A stretch of DNA of 64,000 bases from Adiantum capillus-veneris (GCA_014529385.2 CM043967.1:132121182-132185181); one strand, 5' to 3'. Shown: positions 24,489 to 36,460, counted from the stretch's first letter. Numbers and translations: made by a program. The notes: generated from the sequence alone by a model not told the origin.

Positions 24489-27400
24489 TTAAGAGATCTC
24501 TCTCTCATCCTCGCATAACTCAGCATAACTTCCTATATCTATATAGAGCTCTCCGTTTAAACACATATCCTCTGTTTCATTTTGTAGCTCCTCTGCATGC
24601 ACCCCATATAGAGTAGTAGCATCTTGATGCTCGTCTGGCACCACCGCAGCGGCTTCTGATTGAGCATCTTCTCTGATCTCCTCCATTGATGTCGTTGTGA
24701 TTGGCACATGGTAGCCTTCATACGTCCTTGCACTACGAGGGGCTACCTCTATGACATACCACCAGTTTGATGTAGACTTTGTAGGATGAAATATTACCTG
24801 CCAGAGCCACATAACTTACATGAGAGCTTTCAAGCACATAACTTGTAAAAGGGGGATGTTAACTATTTACATACTTACTTGTTCACAATGCTCGGGTAGT
24901 ACGAAAGTGTCTCTTAGGTCAGTCCATTTCTTAGTAGAATCCACCTCAAGAAAACCAGACTCTCCTCTACGCACAGTAGCGTTGCGACCCTCCATGATTA
25001 TCTTGAACCATTGCACGTCGAACAAGTCGACAAAAAATCCTCTGTAATCGATCCTCAAAATCTCTTGCAGCGTGCCGAAGTAAGTGAGTTCCGCCACCAC
25101 AGGATCTGCATCAAAGGAACGTCGTCGACTAGACTGTTCAAATTTTCCCATGATTCCACAATCTTGAGTAAAACGCTTTTTGTCGATTCGTTCCACCCTA
25201 AAATGTCGACCTTTACACCATGCTGTTGTGTATCACTTATACTACAACGAACAAAGATTATGAGTGGCCGTTCAAACGTTTAGAAATAAAGTCACTAGCT
25301 AGTTGTACATTGCAAACTTACCTTGGTCGCGCAACCCCGAGAGTACTCCCACTCTTCCTCAGTCACTTCGTCACCGCATTGTTGTGCGCTTTTCAATTGG
25401 TTGTGCAACCATCTTAAGCTCATGAAGGTTGGTAGGCTCTCCAAAACCGTCGGATAGTGCATCGGTAGTCGTCTTCCCCGTCTGCACTCGATTCGTGCCC
25501 TTTGTCGCTCTTGCTTTGCATCCTCATATTGTGAAATCCACTTTTGCATCACTGGATTGTGAAGCATGCAAAATCGGTTGATTTTAGCCTCTAGATCTTC
25601 CGTCATCTTCTTCTCAACACCGAGATTGCACATGACAATCCCAGATATGCGCTCATCATCTATGGTTCGCCATAGCGTGTCCCGGGCTTTATCAAATCCG
25701 TCTAGCCACTCTCCAATGTACACTAGGGACTCTGATACCAACCAACCTTCTGCCATGCTACCCTCCGGACGTGCCTTTTGACGACATATCCCTTAAGCGT
25801 TTTCATGAAACGTTCTAAGAAGAACATCCATCTGGAATGAACTCTGCCAACTATTTCCACCTCATCAACTATGTGAACAAGAAGATGCACCTGAATGGTT
25901 AGCATGGTAGTAGGAAAATGTTTCTCAAACATGCACACAAGCTCCACAGAATTTAGTTTGGCGAATGGTATGGAGTCTACGTCGATCTCCTCTTGTGAGA
26001 TCCATTGCACCAACTTTGCAAGTTTGTAGATTGTGTTACGGATGTCGAAAGACAAACATCCCTCAATGGCAACCGGTAAAATAAACTGTAAAGTATGTGC
26101 AGCAATGATATTAAAGTCCACATTTTATGCAATGATATTAAAGTCCACATTTTATGCAATGATATTAAAGTCCACTATGAACGTACCTGACACATTTTAT
26201 GCCAATCGTGTGACTTCAAACCGGTAAGCTTTCCTTCTTTAGTAAAACACGTTCGGAGCGAGTGCATTACGCCAGTGGGGGTCCGCAAAGATCGAATAGT
26301 CTCTTTTACTTTGCGTTCTTGGGCTCCTGTGAAAATCCATGGTGCTTTAGGGAGTTTTATCGATCCATCAGACGCTGTTTGCGGCCAATATTGCTCCATA
26401 CGATCCACATTTCTAAGGTCAACTCTGGCTCCCAAAGTATCTTTCTTACCGGTTAGATGGTCCCATAGTAGATTACCCACATTCTTGAATATGTGCATTG
26501 GATCGAGCAAGTGATTGATCATGAGTCGGGGCCAGTATGGTAACTCGTACCATAGAGATAGTCTCTTCATCCCTGGAGGCAATCCGTCATCGCACATCTC
26601 CTTCTGCTCTAACCATGCTTGTGCAGACATCCTTGGTGGCTCTCTTCCCAAAAAGCCATCGCGTAACACATGATTCTCTGGAAGATACGCTTGATGACCT
26701 TCGTAGATTTGCTTCTTCAGTGAGGCCGCCCTACATGCATTCAGTCCAGGTCCACATGTGACACATGCTCTGTATCCGCTTGTTTGAAGCCCTGCATGTA
26801 TACACATGATAATAGATCAACTATGGAAAAAAACAAGATTTACAGTGTCTGAGTGAGGAGTGTCAATGGATCACCTGAGCATTCTGTTAGCCCGGGATAG
26901 TCATGCATGGTCCACATTAGAATGCCTCTAATCAAAGCATTCCGTCGACCTGTGTGTCGGCTCATATCCACCACCTCTATGCCAATCCACGATTGTTGTA
27001 GCTCTTCCAATAGTGGACGAAGATACACATCCATATTTCCCACTTTATATCGGCCTGGCACAATCAAGCTTAGCCATAGGTGCCCCTTCTTCGTAGTCAA
27101 CCACGGGGGAATGTTGTAGTTGACGATGACAACGGGCCATACACTGTAAGATGTTGATCTTTGACCAAATGGATTTACGCCATCCATAGCCAGGCCTAAG
27201 CGCAAATTTCGAACTTCCCTGGCAAAATCCGACCATGTTCCATCTATATGTTTCCAGGCTGTGCAATCTGCAGGAATTCGTATTACACCATCCGAAGATT
27301 TATTCTCCTCATGCCATGATGCTAGGGCGGCCATGGACTTACATTCGAAGAAATGCTTGATGCGAGGAAGCAGAGGAAAATGTCGCAAAACCTTTTGTGG

Positions 27401-28243
27401 AATTTTTGTCCCGTGGAGATCTACTCGATATCTTTCGGAATCACATTTCGGACACTTCTCCATGTTTATGTATTCCCCTCTGAAAAGAATGCAGTCATTA
27501 GGACAAGCGTGGATAGAATTGTAATCCATCCCCAAGTTTCGCAAAATCTTTCTTGCTTCATCTCGGGAATCTGGCATCACATTGTCAGCTGGTAGTATGT
27601 GCTCTTTAAGCAATCTACACAACATAAAAATACGATACAGTCGTGTAAAAATCTATCAGATCATTATACATTTAGAGTTTTATTAAAGTAAACTAATTGT
27701 AATAGATCACCTGAAAAGCGCTGTGACGCTAGTGTCACTCCATCCAAACTTTGCCTGCATGTTGAGAAGAACCAGGAGTGCTTTCAATCTAGACATACGT
27801 GCTCCATTATACAATGGCGTATCAGCTTCACTTTTCATATCATCATAGATAAGCCTTTCTGAATCCATGATCGTCTCGATCATTTCATCAATCTCGGGCT
27901 CAAACATTGCCTCGTTGGGAATGTGCTCTGCATGATCATCCCCCGAGCTGTCAGAGGCTACATCTTGTGGCCTCACATATACTGCTTGACCAAAGCGCCT
28001 GCATACACGTCTATTGGGTTGCAAGATTGCTGCTTGTTGGCCAGCGTCAGAGTCCGACGAGTTATAATTGGCAACAACTCGATCTATAATAGATGGATCG
28101 AACTCGCCAAATTCGTGAACGTGCTGCAAAGAAACACGTCTTGTCCGTCGCACAGCATGCTTGCATTGATTACAAGGACATAAGACCCTCGTTGAGAGAT
28201 AGGTGTTTCGGTTGGACGGTCCCACATCCTCGTCACTACTCAT
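24489..28243 (-). pseudogene. CACTA transposase TNP2, outer element (one frameshift)
   Basis: Starts at 28243 (MSSDEDVGPSNRN) and runs through about six exons to a stop at 24489. Domains in order: a transposase-associated N-terminal region with CPCNQCKHA (28243-27711); the Transposase_21 catalytic region (27625-26840) with LAMDGVNPFG, MDVYLRPLLEELQQ and WTMHDYPGL; a continuation with HLLDPMHIFKNVG (26807-26175); a DUF4218-like region (26100-25300) with HSRWMFFLERFMKTLKGYV; a DUF4216-like region (25200-24867) with GILMKF-like and VQWFKIIMEGRN; then NWWYVIE (about 24760). One base is missing near 25782 relative to the sibling (GTCGTCAAAAGG versus GTGCGTCAAAAGG), shifting the frame just after MKTLKGYV. 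The element at 28434 separates the gene from its 5' end. Confidence 0.85.
26103..26185. repeat. 27-bp tandem repeat in TNP2 intron
   Basis: Three copies of CAATGATATTAAAGTCCAC with CATTTTATG linkers lie in the intron between the catalytic and DUF4218-like exons. The sibling element has two copies (32640-32695). Confidence 0.8.
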
Positions 28244-28305
28244 AATGAGGATAAAAATCTTATAACCTGGACAACAAATTTAATATTCTATTGGCATTCT
28301 TCGTC

Positions 28306-28308
<3 letters not shown>

Positions 28309-28362
<54 letters not shown>
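28309..28362. repeat. (TC)n microsatellite upstream of TNP2 (outer element)
   Basis: Mirrored by the interrupted (GA)n tract at 30451-30506 in the inserted element. Confidence 0.9.
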
Positions 28363-28365
<3 letters not shown>

Positions 28366-28433
28366 CTCACATTCTCTAGTCATGTCCAATCCCCGCACAC
28401 CTCGGTCTAGAGGTGCACGGAGATCAGAACCAC

Positions 28434-28560
28434 CACTACAAGAGGCTATTCATATTAGCGACGCTCACACAGCGACGCTCAAAAAAAAAATTCCCGGCGT
28501 CGCTATGAGCGTCGCAAATTTACAAAGAAATTTGCGACGCTCATAGCGACGCCGGCTGGG
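28434..28560. repeat. CACTA 5' terminal and subterminal repeats with hairpin (inner element)
   Basis: Several AGCGACG / CGTCGCT words follow the terminal CACTACAAGAGG. At 28496-28555 a long inverted repeat pairs CGTCGCTATGAGCGTCGCAA with its complement around a short loop. The outer element has the same arrangement at 37785-37913. Confidence 0.85.
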
Positions 28561-28642
28561 CTAAAAAAATAACCGAGCGCGCCCAAAAACTCAGATCTCA
28601 GATCTGAGTTTTTCGGCGCCCTCAAGCAAGGAGCAGGTAACG

Positions 28643-28649
<7 letters not shown>

Positions 28650-28698
<49 letters not shown>

Positions 28699-28791
28699 CT
28701 TCTCCACACACACACACACACACACGAGGAGAGGAAGGAGAGCCAGGTATTCTCCTTCCCTCTCTTCATTATCATGTTCCCTTCCCCTCTT

Positions 28792-28826
<35 letters not shown>

Positions 28827-28843
28827 TACACACACATAGTGTT

Positions 28844-28893
<50 letters not shown>
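28650..28893. repeat. Cluster of CT, AC and GA microsatellites
   Basis: A CT tract (28650-28692), an AC tract (about 28700-28724) and a GA tract (28848-28893) lie within 250 bp of the inner element's 5' region. The mirrored cluster in the outer element is at 37497-37700, with shorter tracts. Apparent Cys-Val and Leu-Ser proteins here are artefacts. Confidence 0.9.
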
Positions 28894-28897
<4 letters not shown>

Positions 28898-28944
28898 AAC
28901 AAAAACAAAAACGCACACACACATACATAAACAAAGAATGCACA

Positions 28945-29115
28945 CACACATTGAGAGAGGAAAAGAGAGAGAGCATGCATAAACAAAAAACGCACGCATT
29001 GAGAGAGGAAAAGAGAGAGAGAACATGCATAAACAAAAAACGCACACATTGAGAGAGGAAAAGAGAGAGAAAACATGCATACGATCCAAAAAAACGCACA
29101 CACATTGAGAGAGAA
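28945..29115. repeat. Minisatellite, about 50-bp unit x 3-4 (inner element)
   Basis: Units beginning CATTGAGAGAGGAAAAGAG with CATGCATAAACAAA lie at 28951, 28999, 29049 and 29105. The outer element's counterpart is 37265-37450. Confidence 0.8.
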
Positions 29116-29480
29116 AGAGAGAGAAACTAATTTAACGTCGTAGGAAACTAATTAAAATTAAAAGACCTAAAGATCTAGCCGACGAGGAGTTGAACTCAAG
29201 ACCTATTATTCAAGAGGGAAATGGCATAATCAATCTATCATACTTGGCATGGGTGATAGAAAGGTTATACCATTTATCTCTTTTTATTGGCACACACATC
29301 CACACACGCGCACACACACAAGAAGAAGAGAGTTATAACGTCGTAGGAAACTATCTTAAAAGACGTTAAAGATTAGGTTATATGTAGACTTACATTAAAT
29401 TAGATTTAGGTTTATTTTTAACTAGATTTACGTTTATGTACGCTAGATTTAGATTTACGTTATATTAGATTAGATTTAGG

Positions 29481-29860
29481 TCTCCATAGACTGCGATGCC
29501 TGCATGAAGCGGGTGAAGAAAGCCCTCAATGGAATATAGGGTATTGCTGCCTTCACTCATGGTGGGCTCCGTCGATCCAAAAGTACTGGTGAAATGTCTT
29601 CAGAAGATAGGGAAGAAGGTGGATCTTCAGGGCGGCAAGAGTCACTACATCCCCGACACAATGACCATCTAGACAACCTCTAGTCATTCAACAGCAACTT
29701 CAAAGTTAGTAACAAGAGCAAGAACGGTCTAAAGGGCCAATTGCTGTCGTCAGATGTGGATGGAGATGAGGCAGCGTCACCGCCGGAAGTTAACTCTCAC
29801 ATCTTTAGTGATGAGAATGCCAACTCTTGCCGAGTTATGTGAAAAATTATGTGTTAAATC
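29481..29860 (+). pseudogene. Captured host gene fragment: heavy-metal-associated (HMA) domain
   Basis: Translation gives DCDACMKRVKKALNGI, a stop, GIAAFT, then after one frameshift VGSVDPKVLVKCLQKIGKKV. This is the plant HMA fold: a metal-binding Cys-x2-Cys loop (CDAC), helix 1 (KRVKKALNGI) and the DP-KV-V beta strand followed by L-x-KIGKKV, as in isoprenylated metallochaperones (HIPP). The CxxC motif is kept, but the stop (TAG after NGI) and the frameshift make it non-coding now. Sequence after GGK (to about 29860) may be further captured host DNA. It has no transposon function, so it is interpreted as transduplication. Confidence 0.7.
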
Positions 29861-29973
29861 AGTTTTAAGGTTCTTATAATCCCTGTTAGTTTAGTTCTTT
29901 GTTTTTAATATAACATACTTTACGTTAGATTTAGATTTATGTTATATTAGATTAGACTTAGGTTTATTTAGGT

Positions 29974-29979
<6 letters not shown>

Positions 29980-30016
<37 letters not shown>
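29980..30016. repeat. (CA)n microsatellite
   Basis: Uninterrupted CA dinucleotides inside the inner CACTA element. Confidence 0.9.
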
Positions 30017-30017
<1 letters not shown>

Positions 30018-30447
30018 GAAGAAGAGAGTTTTAACGTCGTAGGAAACTATCCCAAAAGACGTTAAAGATTAGGTTAGATATAGACTTACGTTAAATTAGA
30101 TTTAGGTTTATTTTTAGTTAGATTTACGTTTATTTAGATTTACGCTTATTTACGTTAGATCGAGTCCACGCAAGAATTACTTACGGTTTAGGGTTTAGAG
30201 TTAGACGAACAGTGAAAAGATCTACTGTGAAAAGATGTTAAGATGTTGTGAAGTGCTACAGCTAGAGAAGAGGCAAAGGGGTTTTGTCCACTACATGCAG
30301 TATCATGTAGACGTGGGTGTGTAGATTTCTTGTACCCACAAATATAGGTATTGACCAATAAAGACGAGATTATAACCCGGTGGTTCTGATCTCCGTGCAC
30401 CTCTAGACCAAGGTGTGCGGGGATTGGACATGACTAGAGAATGTGAG

Positions 30448-30506
<59 letters not shown>

Positions 30507-30571
30507 TAAGACGAAGAATGCCAATAGAATATTAAATTTGTTGTCCAGGTTATAAGATTTTTATCCTCATT

Positions 30572-33500
30572 ATGAGTAGTGACGAGGATGTGGGACCGTC
30601 CAACCGAAACACCTATCTCTCAACGAGGGTCTTATGTCCTTGTAATCAATGCAAGCATGCTGTGCGACGGACAAGACGTGTTTCTTTGCAGCACGTTCGC
30701 AAATTTGGCGAGTTCGATCCATCTATTATATATCGAGTTGTTGCCAATTATAACTCGTCGGACTCTGACGCTGGCCAACAAGTAGCAATCTTGCAACCCA
30801 ATAGATGTGTTCGCAGGCGCTTTGGTCAAACAGCATATGTGAGGCCACAAGATGTAGCCTCTGACAGCTCGGGGGATGATCATGCAGAGCACATTCCCAA
30901 CGAGGCAATGTTTGAGCCCAAGATTGATGAAATGATCGAGACGATCATGGATTCAGAAAGGCTTATCTATGATGATATGAAAAGTGAAGCCGATACGCCA
31001 TTTGTATAATGGAGCACGTATGTTTAGATTGAAAGCACTCCTGGTTCTTCTCAACATGCAGGCAAAGTTTGGATGGAGTGACACTAGCGTCACAGCGCTT
31101 TTCAGGTGATCTATTACAATTAGTTTACTTTAATAAAACTCTAAATGTATAATGATCTGATAGATTTTTACACGACTATATCATATTTTTATGTTGTGTA
31201 GATTGCTGAAAGAGCACATACTACCAGCTGACAATGTGATGCCAGATTCCCGAGATGAAGCAAGAAAGATTTTGCGAAACTTGGGGATGGATTACAATTC
31301 TATCCACGCTTGTCCTAATGACTGCATTCTTTTCAGAGGGGAATACATAGACATGGAGAAGTGTCCGTAATGTGATTCCGAAAGATATCGAGTAGATCTC
31401 CACGGGACAAAAATTCCACAAAAGGTTTTGCGACATTTCCCTCTGCTTCCTCGCATCAAGCATTTCTTCGAATGTAAGTCCATGGCCGCCCTAGCATCAT
31501 GGCATGAGGAGAATAAATCTTCGGATGGTGTGCTACGAATTCCTGCAGATTGCGTAGCGTGGAAACATATAGATGGAACATGGTCGGATTTTGCCAGGGA
31601 AGCTCGAAATTTGCGCTTAGGCCTGGCTATGGATGGCGTAAATCCATTTGGTCAAAGATCAACATCTTACAGTGTATGGCCCGTTGTCATCGTCAACTAC
31701 AACATTCCCCCGTGGTTGACTACGAAGAAGGGGCACCTATGGCTAAGCTTGATTGTGCCAGGGCGATATAAAGTGGGGAATATGGATGTGTATCTTCGTC
31801 CACTATTGGAAGAGCTACAACAATTGTGGATTGGCATAGAGGTGGTGGATATGAGCCGACACACAGGACGACGGAATGCTTTGATCAGAGGCATTCTAAT
31901 GTGGACCATGCATGACTATCCCGGGCTAACAGAATGCTCAGGTGATCTATTGACACTCCTCACTCAGACACTGTAAATCTTGTTTTTTCCCATAGTTGAT
32001 CTATTATCATGTGTATACATGCAGGGCTTCAAACAAGCGGATACAGAGCATGTGTCACATGTGGACCTAGACTGAATGCACGTAGGGCACCCTCACTGAA
32101 GAAGCAAATCTACGAAGGTCATCAAGCGTATCTTCCAGAGAATCATGTGTTACGCGATGGCTTTTTGGGAAGAGAGCCACCAAGGATGTCTGCACAAGCA
32201 TGGTTAGAGCAGAAGGAGATGTGCGATGACGGATTGCCTCCAGGGATGAAGAGACTATCTCTATGGTACGAGTTACCATACTGGCCCCGACTCATGATCA
32301 ATCACTTGCTCGATCCAATGCACATATTCAAGAATGTGGGTAATCTACTATGGGACCATCTGACCGGCAAGAAAGATACTTTGGGAGCCAGAGTTGACCT
32401 TAGAAATGTGGATCGTATGGAGCAATATTGGCCGCAAACAGCGTCTGATGGATCGATAAAACTCCCTAAAGCACCATGGATTTTCACAGGAGCCCAAGAA
32501 CGCAAAGTAAAAGAGACCATTCGATCTTTGCGGACCCCCACTGGCGTAATGCACTCGCTCCGAACGTGTTTTACTAAAGAAGGAAAGCTTACCGGTTTGA
32601 AGTCACACGATTGGCATAAAATGTGTCAGGTACGTTCATAGTGGACTTTAATATCATTGCATAAAATGTGGACTTTAATATCATTGCTGCACATACTTTA
32701 CAGTTTATTTTACCGGTTGCCATTGAGGGATGTTTGTCTCTCGACATCGTAACACAATCTACAAACTTGCAAAGCTGGTGCAATGGATCTCACAAAAGGA
32801 GATCAACGTAGACTCCATACCATTCGCCAAACTAAATGCTGCGGAGCTTGTGTGCATGTTTGAGAAACATTTTCCTACTACAATGCTAACCATTCAGGTG
32901 CATCTTCTTGTTCACATAGTTGATGAGGTGGAAATAGCTGGCACAGTTCATTCCAGATGGATGTTCTTCTTAGAACGTTTCATGAAAACGCTTAAGGGAT
33001 ATGTGCGTCAAAAGGCACGTCCGGAGGGTAGCATGGCAGAAGGTTGGTTGGTATCAGAGTCCCTAGTGTACATTGGAGAGTGGCTAGACGGATTTGATAA
33101 ATCCCGGGACACGCTATGGCGAACCATAGATGATGAGCGCATATCTGGGATTGTCATGTGCAATCTCGGTGTTGAGAAGAAGATGACGGAAGATCTAGAG
33201 GCTAAAATCAACCGATTTTGCATGCTTCACAATCCAGTGATGCAAAAGTGGATTTCACAATATGAGGATGCAAAGCAAGAGCGACAAAGGGCACGAATCG
33301 AGTGGAGACGGGAAGACGACCACCGATGCACTATCCAGCGGTTCTGGAGAGCCTACCAACCTTCATGAGCTTAAGATGGTTGCACAACCAATTGAAAAGC
33401 GCACAACAATGCGGTGACGAAGTGACTGAGGAAGAGTGGGAGTACTCTCGGGGTTGCGCGACCAAGGTAAGTTTGCAATGTACGACTAGCAAGTGACTTT

Positions 33501-34278
33501 ATTTATAAACGTTTGAACGGCCACTCATAATCTTTGTTCGTTGTAGTATAAGTCATACACAGCAGCATGGTGTAAAGGTCGACATTTTAGGGTGGAACGA
33601 ATCGACAAAAAGCGTTTTACTCAAGATTGTGGAATCATGGCAAAATTTGAACAGTCTAGTCGACGACGTTCCTCTGATGCAGATCCTGTGGTGGCGGAAC
33701 TCACTTACTTCGGCACGCTGCAAGAGATTTTGAGGATCGATTACAGAGGATTTTTTGTCGACTTGTTCGACGTGCAATGGTTCAAGATAATCATGGAGGG
33801 TCGCAACGCTACTGTGCGTAGAGGAGAGTCTGGTTTTCTTGAGGTGGATTCTACTAAGAAATGGACTGACCTAAGAGACACTTTCGTACTACCCGAGCAT
33901 TGTGAACAAGTAAGTATGTAAATAGTTAACATCCCCCTTTTACAAGTTATGTGCTTGAAAGCTCTCATGTAAGTTATGTGGCTCTGGCAGGTAATATTTC
34001 ATCCTACAAAGTCTACATCAAACTAGTGGTACGTCATAGAGGTAGCCCCTCGTAGTGCAAGGACGTATGAAGGCTACCATGTGCCAATCAGAAGAGAAGA
34101 TGCTCAATCAGAAGCCGCTGCGGTGGTGCCAGACGAGCATCAAGATGCTACTACTCTATATGGGGTGCATGTAGAGGAGCTACAAAATGAAACAGAGGAT
34201 ATGTGTTTAAACGGAGAGCTCTATATAGATATAGGAAGTTATGCTGAGTTATGCGAGGATGAGAGAGAGATCTCTTAA
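30572..34278 (+). pseudogene. CACTA transposase TNP2, inner element (multiple lesions)
   Basis: Six-exon model: 30572-31105, 31202-31941, 32025-32629, 32704-33466, 33547-33909 and 33991-34278, all GT-AG. Same domain order as the outer copy: transposase-associated region, Transposase_21 (LAMDGVNPFG), DUF4218-like and DUF4216-like. Against the sibling there are at least five lesions: one extra T near 31002; TAA at 31368-31370 in MEKCP*CDS; one base lost near 32749; one base lost near 33310; and TAG at 34024-34026 replacing the first Trp of NWWYV. There is also a 24-bp in-frame loss near 34085. The protein cannot be made, so this copy must have been moved in trans or decayed after moving. Confidence 0.85.
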
Positions 34279-34550
34279 AGCCACAAATATTGTATTTGAA
34301 CAATTTTGCTCCGTGTTGTAAAAGCTCTGGCTCTCTAAGTACCTTCCATGGTGTATAACGCTCTTTTCTACTCGCGCTCACATCTTTTGATTGAAAATTC
34401 TGAGTTTTCGACTTGCCTCTTCTATCACTCAATTCATTGCGTCATTGTATTTATATGCGTCATAACGTCATTGTATTTAATGGTCTTTGCGTCATTGTCT
34501 ACTCTATTCATTCAATATTAAGTTCAAATATTCGTGTGTTTAATGCAGGT

Positions 34551-35860
34551 ATGGATGATGAGGAGTTTCTTTCTTCTTTGTCACCGCAGCAGAGACAGTG
34601 GTACGTGGAGCGTCATCGCTCTGGCGCATCATCGCGCGTTCCTACTCCATCCGCATCTCCCTCTCTTTCAGAGCATTCGGCGCGCTCCGAAGCTTCGGCG
34701 TCGACGAGACGAGCTTCACACTCGTCTAGACACCGGCGCTCTAGTGGTGGCGGTGGCGGTTGTTGTGGGGATTCCGCCACCGATGCCTCCACACCGCCTC
34801 GTGTTCGACGAGGCTCTTTACCCTCCCCTTCTTTGCCCGCCCCCACACCAGCCACAGCATCGCCATCTACGCCAGGTTTTGCACGGCTGACTGTTCCTAG
34901 AAGCTACACACCTCTACCTACTCCGCCAGGAGCCACCCCACTCGACACTCCTCGCTTCGGGGCCCAGACGCCGGTGGAGACACCTGACGTCCGTACCCCC
35001 ATCGACACGCCGCTAGAGACCCCTGCCGGGACACCCAGGTTCACGCGTCACCGGCCAGAGGGCTTGTCTTACTCCATCGACTTCAGCGGCGGCATCATCA
35101 TGGATGATGACGGCAAGAAGGTGATCTCGCGCATGCGTGGTCTTTGTTCTCAGCTGTTTAGACACTACATATTAAACAAATGGAGTGAAGTACCAAGTGA
35201 TTTAAAAAACAGAGTCATCAGCATACTTCATGATGAGTTTCCCGTTCCAACACGGGATCAGCGCTTCAATGAAGACCTGATGAAGATTCGAATGCGCGAA
35301 TACTGCAAACACAAGCGTTCCGAAGTGCAAAAAGCAATCAAGAATGGGTGGAACAGGCCAGATTGGCTGGCCAAAGAAGATTGGAAGAATGCGAAGAAAG
35401 CAGCGCGCGAGAATCCCGACAAGTGGAAGCAACAAAAGGATGCAGCCAGAGCGCGAGTAGAGGCAGGGAGCTCGCACCACTTGGGGAGCGGTGGATGGGC
35501 ATCATTTGAGACCGATTTTGTAAGTGTTTTCGCATTGCTCTTTATGTTCGATAGTTTAGGGTTTATGAGTTTTTTAATTCTAACATAATGAAATCTTTGT
35601 ATGTTTTGACAGTGGTCGATGACAGGACGTGATCTCACACCGTACGAGCGCGAGTACGCAGGCAGGAAGGGCTTAAACGCCCTGATGGACATTCTCAGTT
35701 CTCGCGGCGGCATGGTTAGTATTAGGGTTTACTCTTTTTTATTTTTTGTATTGTTTTATAAATGTCGTTATATGTTTATACTTACTGAAAGCTGTCTTAT
35801 TGTCTTTTTTTGCAGAATCCGACAGATACGCCGCTTGGACGCGATGAGATGTCTGACTAG
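34551..35860 (+). CDS. CACTA second protein (TNP1/TNPA-like), inner element
   Basis: Exons 34551-35519, 35613-35714 and 35816-35860 give 371 codons without a stop. The start is taken at MDDEEFLSSL, directly after an AG acceptor-like TTAATGCAG; the frame is open further upstream, so a non-coding first exon is possible. Composition matches the outer copy: a Ser/Thr/Pro-rich N-terminal half with TP repeats and a charged helical C-terminal half. A 47-residue Arg/Ser/Gly/Pro-rich stretch after SAST, containing GGGGGCCGD, is absent from the outer copy. It remains open although the neighbouring TNP2 is destroyed. Function by analogy with En/Spm: binding of subterminal CGTCGCT repeats. Confidence 0.7.
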
Positions 35861-36214
35861 ACGACGTCAGTTTAGCCGTAGCTAGATAGCATTAGTTTAG
35901 GGTTTCTCATAGCTTATGTATCATGAGACGGATTTTATACGTCTTTTTGAACCATGTATATTATTACATTTGTCACCGCAGTTCCTTTTGCCAATCACTT
36001 CTTTATGCCTATGATGTTGTACAATTGTCATTATTACATTTGCCAATCAATTCATTTTGCCTATGATGTGTACAATTGTCAATTTTGCAAACAATGCGTC
36101 TTTTGGGTGACTATTTTGGGTCTATTATCTACCCTTGCACTTTTTTCAAAAAGTGAATCAAGTACAATATGGTTGATGGGTGGCAGGGCATTCAATGCCC
36201 TGCCACCAAAAAAA

Positions 36215-36460
36215 ATTTCTCTCGGGCGTCGCTATAACCGTCGCTATTTATGGCTGTGTAGCGTCGCTATGAGCGTCGCTATAGTGTTCTGTGTAAACGT
36301 CGCTATGAGCGTCTCTATATTGCGACGCTTATAGCGACTCATATAGCGACGCATATAGCGACGCTCTCGTAGCGACGGTTTTAGCGACGCCGGGGGTTAT
36401 AAAAACCTAGTGTATTTCCGTCGCTAACAGCGTCACAAGAGCACACAACCTCTTGTAGTG
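36215..36460. repeat. CACTA 3' terminal and subterminal repeats (inner element)
   Basis: Inverted counterpart of 22464-22712, with the same CGTCGCT / AGCGACG array ending in ACCTCTTGTAGTG. Some words differ between the two copies (for example extra or lost CGTCGCTAT units). Confidence 0.85.

Larger units (their letters stand above)
29340..30170. repeat. Imperfect direct repeats (about 130 bp) flanking the captured gene fragment
   Basis: GAAGAAGAGAGTT-TAACGTCG followed by about 110 bp of similar sequence occurs at about 29322-29470 and again at about 30016-30150, on either side of the HMA-derived segment. The outer element has a single copy and lacks about 500 bp here, consistent with deletion between repeats. 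Confidence 0.7.
28434..36460 (+). mobile_element. Inner CACTA (En/Spm) element, complete, inserted in its sibling
   Basis: An 8027-bp element with tips CACTACAAGAGGCTATTC (28434) and the complement of CACTACAAGAGGTTGTG (36460), flanked by a 3-bp duplication CAC (28431-28433 and 36461-36463). Order: 5' subterminal repeats, hairpin, microsatellites, minisatellite, captured HMA fragment, TNP2, TNP1, 3' subterminal repeats. The same joined sequence as the empty target (GAACCACCGGGTTATAATC) is present intact inside this element at its own homologous position (complement of about 30372-30386). So it landed in a copy of itself, inverted. TNP2 carries at least five lesions. Confidence 0.93.

Noticed and set aside
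28945-29115. CRISPR-like array
   Set aside because: Spacing is irregular, units are low complexity, the genome is a plant nuclear one and no cas genes exist. It is a minisatellite.
30632-30908. Antisense frames over TNP2 exon 1 and the many mirrored minus/plus frames in both CACTA arms
   Set aside because: They lie opposite exons with recognised transposase domains and appear in both arms only because the arms are homologous.
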